The notes under the pieces are model-generated. The model worked only from the letters and a program-made list of their open reading frames with translations, had not been told where the DNA came from and searched no databases. From Paractinoplanes ferrugineus (lineage in GTDB: Bacteria > Actinomycetota > Actinomycetes > Mycobacteriales > Micromonosporaceae), in contig NZ_BOMM01000064.1 of the NCBI RefSeq assembly GCF_016862195.1, forward strand, positions 1-64,000: a stretch of 64,000 nt of DNA. The letters run 5' to 3'. Of the stretch, positions 33,963 through 41,554 are shown one piece after another (positions within the stretch are counted from its first letter, which is position 1; the number at the start of each line of letters is the position of its first letter). Position numbers and translations under genes: made by a program.

Positions 33963-35510
33963 ATGAGCGAGACACCGGCCCACGCCGGCACCGGGCGATT
34001 TCGCGGCCCGCCACCGATCGTCGAGGCGACCGGCGTCAGCAAGCGGTACGGGCCGACGGTCGCGCTGGACCACGTCGACCTGACCGTGGCGGCCGGCCAG
34101 ACGCACGCCCTGGTCGGCCGGAACGGGGCGGGCAAGTCGACTCTGGTGTCGATCCTCACCGGGCTGCAGGCGCCGGACGCGGGCCTGGTGTCCTTCGCCG
34201 GCCGGCCGGCGCCCCGGCTCGCCGAGCGCGACGCCTGGCGGCAACGGGTCGCCTGCGTCTATCAGAAGTCGACGATCATCCCCGCCCTGACGGTGGCCGA
34301 GAACCTGTTCCTCAACCGCTACGACCGCGGCCGTACCGGCCTGGTCGACTGGTCGGCGTCCCGGCGCCGGGCGGTCGAGCTGCTCGCGACCTGGTCGATG
34401 GACGTCGATCCGCGTACCCCGGCCGGCGATCTGTCGGTCGAGCAGCGGCAGTTCGTGGAGATCGCCCGGGCGCTGTCGTTCGGGGCCCGGTTCATCATCC
34501 TCGACGAACCGACGGCGCAGCTGGACGGCGCCGCGATCAACCGGCTGTTCGGGCGCATCCGCGATCTGCAGGCCCAGGGTGTGACGTTCCTGTTCATCAG
34601 CCACCACCTGGCCGAGATCTACGAGATCTGCGACGTGGTGACGGTCCTGCGGGACGCCCGGCAGATCGTCACCGCACCGGTGGCCGAGCTGCCCCGCGCC
34701 GACCTGGTCGCCGCCATGACCGGCGACGCCGCCCTGACCGGACGGCGGGCGCCCAACCGCGGCGTGGACGCCGGCCGGTCCCCCGCCTTACGGGTACGCG
34801 ACCTGACCGGCGCCGACGGCGCCTATCAGGAGGTGAGTCTCGACGTCGGCGCGGGCGAGATCGTCGGGCTCGCCGGAGCCGCCGGCAGCGGGCGGACCGA
34901 GGTCGCCGAGACCGTGGTCGGCTGGCGGGCCGCGGCCGCCGGCGAGGTCGAGATCGCGGGCCGGCGGCCACGCCCCGGCAGCGTCCCGGACGCGCTCGCG
35001 GCCGGCGCCGGGTTCGTGCCCCAGGACCGCCACCGCCAGGGGCTCGTCCCGGACATGTCGGTCGCCGACAACGGGACCCTGTCCGTGCCGGCCCGGCTCG
35101 GACGCTACGGCTTCATCAACACCGGGCGCCGGGACACGATCGCCGCCGGCATGATCACGCACCTGGCGATCAAGACGCCGAGCCCGCACCTGCCGGTCTC
35201 CGGGCTGTCCGGCGGCAACCAGCAGAAGGTCGTGATGGCAAGGGCGCTGGCCGACGACCCCAAGCTGCTCGTGCTGATCAACCCGACGGCCGGGGTGGAC
35301 GTACGGTCCAAGGAGTTCCTCCTGAACAAGGTGCAGGAGACGGCACGGGCCGGGGCCGGCGTCCTGATCGCCTCGGACGAGCTCGACGACCTGCGCGTCT
35401 GCGACCGCGTGCTGGTGATGTTCCAGGGCCGGGTGACCACCGGGTTCAGCCACGACTGGCACGACCACGACCTCGTGGCGGCCATGGAAGGAGTGAACCT
35501 CGATGCCTGA
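33963..35510 (+). CDS. Ribose-type sugar importer ATPase with two ABC domains
   Basis: A 515-residue cytoplasmic subunit, normal length for RbsA/MglA-type proteins. Domain 1 (about 20-250): Walker A GRNGAGKST, signature LSVEQRQFVEIARAL, Walker B FIILDEPTAQLD and a switch His in ISHHLAEI. Domain 2 (about 275-510): degenerate Walker A GAAGSGRTEV, signature LSGGNQQKVVMARAL and LLVLINPTAGVD. The weakened second Walker A is typical of this family. It starts 15 bases after the binding-protein gene behind GGAGAGG, and its last codons overlap the permease start by 8 bases, so the operon is tightly coupled. Confidence 0.93.
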   Translation: MSETPAHAGTGRFRGPPPIVEATGVSKRYGPTVALDHVDLTVAAGQTHALVGRNGAGKSTLVSILTGLQAPDAGLVSFAGRPAPRLAERDAWRQRVACVYQKSTIIPALTVAENLFLNRYDRGRTGLVDWSASRRRAVELLATWSMDVDPRTPAGDLSVEQRQFVEIARALSFGARFIILDEPTAQLDGAAINRLFGRIRDLQAQGVTFLFISHHLAEIYEICDVVTVLRDARQIVTAPVAELPRADLVAAMTGDAALTGRRAPNRGVDAGRSPALRVRDLTGADGAYQEVSLDVGAGEIVGLAGAAGSGRTEVAETVVGWRAAAAGEVEIAGRRPRPGSVPDALAAGAGFVPQDRHRQGLVPDMSVADNGTLSVPARLGRYGFINTGRRDTIAAGMITHLAIKTPSPHLPVSGLSGGNQQKVVMARALADDPKLLVLINPTAGVDVRSKEFLLNKVQETARAGAGVLIASDELDDLRVCDRVLVMFQGRVTTGFSHDWHDHDLVAAMEGVNLDA

Positions 35511-36546
35511 CACCACCGTCGCCGACCCCTCCGCGCCGGACCGGCCGACCACCGCGAGTCACCGGCTCCGCCTCATCGGCGGCCGGATCCCGCTGGCCCG
35601 GCTGCGCGACCTCGCCCTGGTCCCCGCGATCGTGATCATCGCGGTGGTCGGGCAGATCGTCAGCCCGGTCTTCCTGCAGACCGACAACCTGCTCAACGTC
35701 CTGCAGACGATGTCCGAGATCGCGCTGCTGGTGCTGGCCGAGACGATGATCCTGATCGTCAAGAAGATGGACCTGTCACTCGAGTCCACCATGGGCCTCG
35801 CCCCGGGCGTGGCGGCCTGGCTGGTGGTGCCGGCCGGGCCGGGGCACGGACTCGGCCTGCTCGGCGGAGGCTGGGCGATCCCGCTGACCCTGGCCGTCGG
35901 CGCGCTCGTCGGTGCCGTCAACGCGCTGCTCATCATCCGCTTCGGGCTCAACGGCTTCATCGTCACCCTCGGCATGCTGATCGTCCTGCGCGGCGGCCTG
36001 ACCGGCATCTCCGGCGGCCAGACGTTCTTCCGCCTGCCGCCGTCGATGCTCTATCCCGGCACCGCCTCGTGGCTCGGTGTGCCCGCGTCCATCTGGATCT
36101 GCCTGACCCTGTTCGCGGTGGCCGTGGTCGTGCTCGGCTGGACCAGCTTCGGCCGGTCCCTCTATGCGATCGGCGGCAACCTGGACGCGGCCAAGGCCGC
36201 CGGCATCCGCACCGAACGGGTGCTCGCGATCGTCATCGTCACCGGCAGCGTGCTCGCCGCCCTCGCCGGGCTGCTGCTCTCCGGCCGGCTCGCCTCGGTC
36301 GCCTCGGCCCAGGGCAACGGCTACATCTTCACCGTCTTCGCGGCCGCCGTCATCGGCGGCATCAGCCTCAACGGCGGCAAGGGCACCATGTTCGGCGCCT
36401 TCACCGGCATCCTGCTGCTGTTCATGATCCAGAACGTGCTGACCCTGGCCGGCATCCCCGCCCAGTGGATCGGCGCCCTCAACGGCCTGATCATCCTGGC
36501 CGCCCTGATCGTCTCGCGCATCACCGGCGGCCGGATCCAGGACTGA
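35503..36546 (+). CDS. Ribose-type sugar importer permease
   Basis: A 347-residue membrane subunit of the RbsC family (BPD_transp_2) with about ten hydrophobic segments. Family hallmarks include LLVLAETMILIVKKMDLS near the third helix, NGFIVTLGMLIVLRGG, and the conserved cytoplasmic-loop region around IGGNLDAAKAAGIRTERVL. The late AAAVIGGISLNGGKGTMFGAFTG is also characteristic. AAGGAG within the end of the ATPase gene serves as ribosome site. It completes the three-gene importer operon, followed by a hairpin. Confidence 0.93.
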   Translation: MPDTTVADPSAPDRPTTASHRLRLIGGRIPLARLRDLALVPAIVIIAVVGQIVSPVFLQTDNLLNVLQTMSEIALLVLAETMILIVKKMDLSLESTMGLAPGVAAWLVVPAGPGHGLGLLGGGWAIPLTLAVGALVGAVNALLIIRFGLNGFIVTLGMLIVLRGGLTGISGGQTFFRLPPSMLYPGTASWLGVPASIWICLTLFAVAVVVLGWTSFGRSLYAIGGNLDAAKAAGIRTERVLAIVIVTGSVLAALAGLLLSGRLASVASAQGNGYIFTVFAAAVIGGISLNGGKGTMFGAFTGILLLFMIQNVLTLAGIPAQWIGALNGLIILAALIVSRITGGRIQD

Positions 36547-36554
36547 CCGACGCG

Positions 36555-36583
36555 GCGGCCCGGCCTCGGTAAGGCCGGGCCGC
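36555..36583. terminator. 11-bp GC hairpin between convergent genes
   Basis: GCGGCCCGGCC (36555-36565) pairs perfectly with 36573-36583 across a 7-base loop. It follows the importer permease by 8 bases and faces the convergent cation transporter gene, so it may serve both. Confidence 0.75.
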
Positions 36584-36586
36584 GGT

Positions 36587-36643
36587 CGCGGCGCCGGCCA
36601 CGGCCGACGGCCAGCCAGCCGGGCGCGGCGCCGGCCACGGCCG
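36587..36643. repeat. Two 20-bp direct repeats between convergent genes
   Basis: CGCGGCGCCGGCCACGGCCG occurs at 36587-36606 and again at 36624-36643, separated by 17 bases. It lies just downstream of the hairpin and 3 bases from the stop of the transporter gene. It is probably a local duplication without clear function. Confidence 0.7.
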
Positions 36644-36646
36644 CGG

Positions 36647-37960
36647 TCAGCCGGAGGCGGCGCCCGGTGGCGTGGCGGCGGCGGCCCGGTAGGCCAGGCC
36701 GTGCGCGTCGTCGCAGTGCCCGGCCGGCTCCCCCACGGCGCAGTGGTCGACCTGAAGGGTGCTGTGGGTGAGGTGGTGCCGGGACCGCAGCAGCTCCTCG
36801 ATCCGGCCCCGGACCGCATGACAGTCCCCGCCGGGCACCACGAGCACGTGCGCCGACAGCGCCGGCTGACCGGAAGTGATCTGCCAGACGTGCAGGTCGT
36901 GGACCTCGACCACCTCGTCCATCGCGACGATCTCCGCACCCAGTGCGGCCGGATCGAAGCCGGCCGGCGCCGCCTCCAGGAAGATCCGGCCGGACTCACG
37001 GATCAGCCCCAGACCGGCCTTGACCATGAGCACCACGACGACGAGCGTGGCGATGCCGTCCGCTCGGGCGAAACCCGTGGTGACCATGACGACACCGGCG
37101 ATCGCGGTGGCGACAAAGGCATAAAGATCATTGAGTACGTGCTGGAAGGCCCCCTCGACGTTGAGGCTCGACCGGTTCGCCCGGCTCATCGCCCACGCCG
37201 CCGCGATGTTGACGAACACGCCGACCAGGGCGGTGATCAGCACCAGTTGGCCGGCGACCGGAGGCGGGTCGATCAGCCGGCGCACCGCCTCGTAACCGAG
37301 CCAGGCCGCGAGCAGCAGCATCGTCAGCCCGTTGGCCTGGGCGGACAGGATCTCCGCACGCTTGAGGCCGTAGGTGAAGCCACCCTTCGGGGCGCGGGCG
37401 GCCAGCCGCATGGCGATCAGGGCCAGAACGATCGCGCCGGCGTCGGTGAGCATGTGGGCCGCGTCCGACAGCAGAGCCAGGGACCGCGCGATGATGCCGA
37501 CGACCACCTCGCCCGCCATGAACGCACCGATGAGCGCGAGCGCCAGCGTCAGCCAGCGCCGATCGGTGTCCGCCGACACACCGTGGTCATGACCAGCATG
37601 CCCACCACCGCGCCCGCCCCCGTCCCCCGCTCCGCCGCCGCCCGCCCCGTGCGCATGCCCGTCCTCGCGACCGGCTTCCGCCCCGTGGGCGTGTCCGGCC
37701 CCGTGGGCATGTCCGTCCTCATGGGCGTGACCGGCCCCGTGGGCATGTCCGGCCTCATGGGCGTGACCGGCCCCGTGGGCGTGACCGGCCTCATGGGCGT
37801 GACCGGCCCCGTGGACGTGACCGGCCCCGTGGACGTGACCGGCCCCGTGGGCGGCCTCCGCACCGTGAGCGGCCGCGGGCGTGGGCGCAGGGCCGGACGT
37901 CGGTGCAGGGCCGGACGCGGGCGCAGGGCCGGACGCGGGCCGGGAGTCAGCGGTCGCCAT
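36647..37960 (-). CDS. CDF-family divalent metal exporter with long His-rich N-terminus
   Basis: A 437-residue cation diffusion facilitator, likely exporting Zn2+ or Co2+/Ni2+. Residues 1-31 are Pro/Ala-rich; 32-126 are a His-rich stretch of hexads such as GHAHEA and GHAHGA (38-93) ending in HAGHDHG. Six membrane helices follow (about 137-315). The transport site is seen as SLALLSDAAHMLTDAGAIV (HxxxD in helix 2) and QHVLNDLYAFV (HxxxD in helix 5). The cytoplasmic domain contains VVEVHDLHVWQITSGQ. The start at 37960 follows AGAGAGG; the longer upstream frame is not coding. The promoter region holds GCAAT-type repeats that could bind a metal sensor, but no sensor gene is adjacent. Confidence 0.9.
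   Translation of the reverse strand: MATADSRPASGPAPASGPAPTSGPAPTPAAAHGAEAAHGAGHVHGAGHVHGAGHAHEAGHAHGAGHAHEAGHAHGAGHAHEDGHAHGAGHAHGAEAGREDGHAHGAGGGGAGDGGGRGGGHAGHDHGVSADTDRRWLTLALALIGAFMAGEVVVGIIARSLALLSDAAHMLTDAGAIVLALIAMRLAARAPKGGFTYGLKRAEILSAQANGLTMLLLAAWLGYEAVRRLIDPPPVAGQLVLITALVGVFVNIAAAWAMSRANRSSLNVEGAFQHVLNDLYAFVATAIAGVVMVTTGFARADGIATLVVVVLMVKAGLGLIRESGRIFLEAAPAGFDPAALGAEIVAMDEVVEVHDLHVWQITSGQPALSAHVLVVPGGDCHAVRGRIEELLRSRHHLTHSTLQVDHCAVGEPAGHCDDAHGLAYRAAAATPPGAASG
37682..37849 (-). repeat. Tandem 18-bp units encoding His-rich hexads
   Basis: Roughly nine in-frame 18-base units encode AGHAHG/AGHAHE-type hexads in the metal exporter. Units differ by a few bases, including alternation of GGG and CTC/GAG codons. 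Slippage could change the number of units without shifting the frame. Confidence 0.85.
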
Positions 37961-38187
37961 GGTCGGGCCTCTCTGCGAGCGATTCTCGAAACACATGCAC
38001 GGATTGCCATTATTGCACTCGACAGGCCGAAGGCGCGGGCGGTATCGGCAGAACTCCCGGTCGGAAGCGGCGGAGCCCGCCGGGCGCAAGCGACGAGGCC
38101 CACCCGCCGGAGCCGCGGGGCCCGCCTGGTGGAGGCGGCAGCGTGACCTGGCGGCTGAGCCGGGCCGGAGAATGGGTCGGCCGGCGG

Positions 38188-38967
38188 TCAGGCCGGGGCC
38201 CGTCCGCTGGTCTGGACGAACAGGAAACCGTTGAGCAGGACCCGGGGATCGCCCAGAGCCGCGACGGTCGCGGACATGTCCTCGTCGGTGAGACCGTGCG
38301 CCGACAGCGCGGGGCGCAGCTGCGGAATCCCGGCCCGGAGCAGGCGGCATCCCGGGCCGCCGCCGCGCCAGCCCGTCGCGTACGACCGGAAGTGGACGTC
38401 GGTGAGCCCGGCCGCCTCGAAGGCCGCCGGGGCCCGGTGGGGCCAGTCGTTGTCGTAGCCGAGCGCGGTGAGCGCGCGCACGTGGGCCGTGAGATAGCGG
38501 GACAGCACGTCGGCGGTGCCCTCGTCGGGGGCGGACAGCACGAACGCGCCGGGTGCCACCGTGAAGTCGCCGGTGATCAGCACACCGCCGGGGGCCAGGG
38601 CGTGGACCATCTGCCGCAGTGCCGCGGCGCGCCGGGGCAGGTGGCCCAGCAGCAAGCGGGCGTGCACCAGGTCGAAGTGGCCCAGCGGATCGCCGGTGAC
38701 GATGTCGTGCTGCCGCACGGTCAGGCCGGGGCGGTCCGGGATGCGCCGCGGCGCGACGTCGGTGGCGAGCACCTCGCCGGCCCGGTCGGCGAGCCACCCC
38801 GCGATGCTGCCGGCCCCCGCGCCGACGTCCAGGCAGCGCCGGCCCGCCGGGTCGAGGACGTCGGTGATGGACTCGTGGCTCTGCCGGTCGAGCAGTTCGG
38901 CCAACGCGTCGTGGTGGGCGGCGGACTGCTCACTGGCATTACTGAAGGCGTACCCCGGTCTGGTCAT
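38188..38967 (-). CDS. SAM-dependent class I methyltransferase
   Basis: A 259-residue methyltransferase. Motif I is CLDVGAGAGSIAGWLADR, the acidic end of strand 2 is VLATDVAP, and the motif II/III region is FDLVHARLLLGHLPRR followed by LAPGGVLITGDFT. N-terminal YAFSNASEQSAAHHDAL resembles ubiquinone/menaquinone-type and small-molecule methyltransferases. I start at the ATG 38967, which overlaps the 3' end of the sensor kinase gene by 29 bases; a GTG at 38985 is also in frame. The overlap suggests co-transcription with the two-component genes. Substrate is unknown. Confidence 0.85.
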   Translation of the reverse strand: MTRPGYAFSNASEQSAAHHDALAELLDRQSHESITDVLDPAGRRCLDVGAGAGSIAGWLADRAGEVLATDVAPRRIPDRPGLTVRQHDIVTGDPLGHFDLVHARLLLGHLPRRAAALRQMVHALAPGGVLITGDFTVAPGAFVLSAPDEGTADVLSRYLTAHVRALTALGYDNDWPHRAPAAFEAAGLTDVHFRSYATGWRGGGPGCRLLRAGIPQLRPALSAHGLTDEDMSATVAALGDPRVLLNGFLFVQTSGRAPA

Positions 38968-40819
38968 CGGCGGCCACGGTGCCACGGCCGGGCAAGCCCG
39001 GCCCGCCGGTGCGGAACGACGGATCGAGCGGCAGGCGCAGGGTCATGGTGGTGCCGTGGCCAGGCCGGCTCACGGCGGTCAGCGTGCCACCGTGCGCGAC
39101 GGCAAGCTGACGGGCGATCGGCAGGCCCAGCCCGCTGCCCCCGGTGGCGCGCGCCCGCGACGTGTCGGCCCGCCAGAACCGGTCGAAGATTCTCGGCAGG
39201 TCGTCGGCGGCGATGCCCACGCCGGTGTCGCGCACGACCACCTCGAGTTCCGCGCCGGCCGGCGCGGCCGTCACGGTGACCGTGCCACCGGCGGGGGTGT
39301 AGCGGATCGCGTTCGCCACCAGGTTGCCGATCATCTGGCGCAGGCGCAGCGGGTCGGCACTGAGGACCGGGTCGCCGGCCACCCGCGCGGTGAGCGTGAC
39401 GCCGGCTCGGGCCGCGCCGGTGTCGTGCGAGTCGCGCACCTGCGTCACCAGGTCGGCGGCATAGACCGGCTCGCGGTGCAGGCGCAGCTCACCGGCGTCG
39501 GCGGCGGCCAGGTCGCTGAGGTCGTCGACGATGTGCCGCAGCAGGGTGGCCTCCTCGCGCACCACCTCCAGGACGGTGGACCCGGTCGGCGTCACCCCGT
39601 CCCGCGCGGCCTCCAGCCACCCGTGGATGTTGGTCAGCGGGTTGCGCAGCTCGTGCGCGATGTCGCTGACCATGCCGCGCCGTTGGGCCTCGGCCCGCTC
39701 CCGTCGTTCGGTCAGGTCGTTGAGGGCGCGCGCCAGATATCCGATCTCGTCGTCGCGGGCGACCGGCATCCGCGCGGACCGTTCGACGGGCTGAGCCGCC
39801 GCCTTCGTCAACGCCCGCAACGGCTGGACCAGCCGCCGGCCCACGAGCACGGTGAGCAGGACGGTGGCCAGCAGCACCGCACCGGTGACCCCGACGATGC
39901 GCAGGACATTGGCCCGGGACAGGCGGAACACCGGCTCCACCGCGGTGCCGCCCCGGTCGGTGACGAAAAGCAGGGCGGGCGGCGCCACGTAGTCCCGCAA
40001 TTGCCGGGCGCGGCTCTCCGCGATGCAGGACCGCACGCGCCCCGCGCCCAGGTCGCGCGCTCGGTCCGGCGCGGCCGGCGACAACTGCTCGACCGCGAAG
40101 TCGCGGCCGATCACCAGTTTGGTCCCGCGGCTCAGGCCCAGGCAGCGCGCGGTCATCGTGGCCAGGTCGCGCAGAGCCCGCCGCTCGGTGGCGGTGACCA
40201 GATAGAACTTGGCCGCGCACAGGCCGGTGACGCCGCTGAAGTCGGAACTGGTCACCTGCACCTCCGGGCGGCCGCTCGGATCGTCGGCGACCCGGCCGGC
40301 GACCTGCAACCCGCGCAGACAGCTCAGCCGGGCCTGCGCGACCTGGGTCAGCTCGTCGCGCTCCGGCCGCGGCAGCTTGTACGGCCCCACCGCGCGCTCG
40401 TCGATGCGGTCGGCGCTGCCCGTCAACGCCTGGTCGAGCCGCAGCGGGTCGACCGTCGCCGCCGCGCGGACGGTGGCCAGCGACCCGGTTCCACCGGAGT
40501 CGGCAAGGATCTCGCGGTCGTCGGTCGTGAGAGTGATCCGCCGGCCGATCGTCGCGGACCGGGCCTCGATCAGGGTCTGGACGCCGGTCCAGTCCCGGTG
40601 CGTGGCGCCGTAGGCCACCAGCATGTCGTAGACGCCCTTGTCGTCGGCGAGCGACCGGCCCTGCTCCTGCCGGATGGCCCGGCTGGTGGACTGGGCGGCC
40701 AGCCAGGCCGTGGCGGCGATGGCGGCCACGGCGATCAGCACCGAGGTGGCCAGCAGGCGCCCGATCAGGCTGCGGCGAAGCGGCACGCGGCCGGGCGGTG
40801 CCGACCCGCCCGGACTCAC
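38939..40819 (-). CDS. Two-component sensor histidine kinase
   Basis: A 626-residue membrane kinase. First helix about 17-42, a large extracytoplasmic sensor of about 270 residues, second helix about 318-340, HAMP (about 342-395), HisKA with phospho-accepting H389 (DIAHELRNP) and HATPase_c with NAIRYTPAGG, DTGVGIAADDLPRIFDRFW and GSGLGLPIARQL. The sensor has no recognised family but contains several Cys (for example in LSCLRGL, GLCAAKF and RSCIAES), which may form disulfides outside the cell. The start codon overlaps the stop of the response-regulator gene (ATGA). Target genes are unknown; the secreted metalloprotease upstream is a candidate. Confidence 0.92.
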   Translation of the reverse strand: MSPGGSAPPGRVPLRRSLIGRLLATSVLIAVAAIAATAWLAAQSTSRAIRQEQGRSLADDKGVYDMLVAYGATHRDWTGVQTLIEARSATIGRRITLTTDDREILADSGGTGSLATVRAAATVDPLRLDQALTGSADRIDERAVGPYKLPRPERDELTQVAQARLSCLRGLQVAGRVADDPSGRPEVQVTSSDFSGVTGLCAAKFYLVTATERRALRDLATMTARCLGLSRGTKLVIGRDFAVEQLSPAAPDRARDLGAGRVRSCIAESRARQLRDYVAPPALLFVTDRGGTAVEPVFRLSRANVLRIVGVTGAVLLATVLLTVLVGRRLVQPLRALTKAAAQPVERSARMPVARDDEIGYLARALNDLTERRERAEAQRRGMVSDIAHELRNPLTNIHGWLEAARDGVTPTGSTVLEVVREEATLLRHIVDDLSDLAAADAGELRLHREPVYAADLVTQVRDSHDTGAARAGVTLTARVAGDPVLSADPLRLRQMIGNLVANAIRYTPAGGTVTVTAAPAGAELEVVVRDTGVGIAADDLPRIFDRFWRADTSRARATGGSGLGLPIARQLAVAHGGTLTAVSRPGHGTTMTLRLPLDPSFRTGGPGLPGRGTVAADDQTGVRLQ

Positions 40820-41508
40820 CGCGGGTCACCGGTCAGCTTGTAGCCCAGCCCGTAAACCGTCACCAGCAAGGCCGGCCGGCGCGGGTTCGCCTCGATCTTG
40901 CGGCGCAGGTTCACCACGTGCATGTCGATCGTGCGGGCGGTGGAGCTGCGCTCGACGCCGCGGGTGTGATCGAGCAGCTGGGCGCGGCTGAAGACGCGCT
41001 CGGGCCGGGCCGCCATGGCCGCCAGGATGGCGAACTCCCCGGGCGTGCAGTCGACCACGGTGCCGGCGACCTCGACGCGGTGCCGCCCGGCGTCGACGGT
41101 GAGCGGGCCCAGCACGTACACCTCGTCGTCGGAAAGGATCGCCGGCCGCCGCCGGCGCAGCAGGGTCTCCACCCGGGCCACCAGTTCCCGGGGGCTGTAC
41201 GGCTTGGTCAGATAGTCGTCGGCGCCGAGGCCGAGGCCGGTCAGCAGGTCCTCCTCGCTCGACCGCGCGGTGAGCATCAGCACCATCACGTCGCTGTCGC
41301 GCCGCAGGACCCGGCAGACCTCCCATCCGTCGATCCGCGGCATCAGCACGTCGAGGACGAGCAGATCCAGCGGTTGACGGCGCGCCCGGGTCAGCGCCGA
41401 CCGGCCGTCGTGGACCACCGAGACCTCGTGGCCGGCCGCCCGCAGGTATTGGCCCAGCAGGTCGGCCTGCCTCCGGTCGTCCTCGGCCACGAGTACGTGC
41501 GCACACAC
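40816..41508 (-). CDS. OmpR-family two-component response regulator
   Basis: A 230-residue regulator. Receiver domain about 3-115 with acidic pair ED at the start, phosphorylated D53 (LVLDVLMP), Thr/Ser switch (MLTARS) and TKPYSPRELV. The winged-helix domain (about 130-228) has CTPGEFAILAAMAARPERVFSRAQLL, RTIDMHVVNLRRKIE and VYGLGYKL, classic OmpR/PhoB features. It is co-transcribed with the downstream histidine kinase through a 4-base overlap. Between it and the protease gene upstream there are only about 45 bases, so the protease could belong to the same transcript. Confidence 0.94.
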   Translation of the reverse strand: MCAHVLVAEDDRRQADLLGQYLRAAGHEVSVVHDGRSALTRARRQPLDLLVLDVLMPRIDGWEVCRVLRRDSDVMVLMLTARSSEEDLLTGLGLGADDYLTKPYSPRELVARVETLLRRRRPAILSDDEVYVLGPLTVDAGRHRVEVAGTVVDCTPGEFAILAAMAARPERVFSRAQLLDHTRGVERSSTARTIDMHVVNLRRKIEANPRRPALLVTVYGLGYKLTGDPR

Positions 41509-41554
41509 GGCCGCGACTATAGATCGGTGAGTCGAGCGGTCGGACCGCCCACGG

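Noticed and set aside
37682-37849. Tandem repeats resembling an intergenic repeat array
   Set aside because: They lie within the metal exporter coding frame and encode the His-rich tract.
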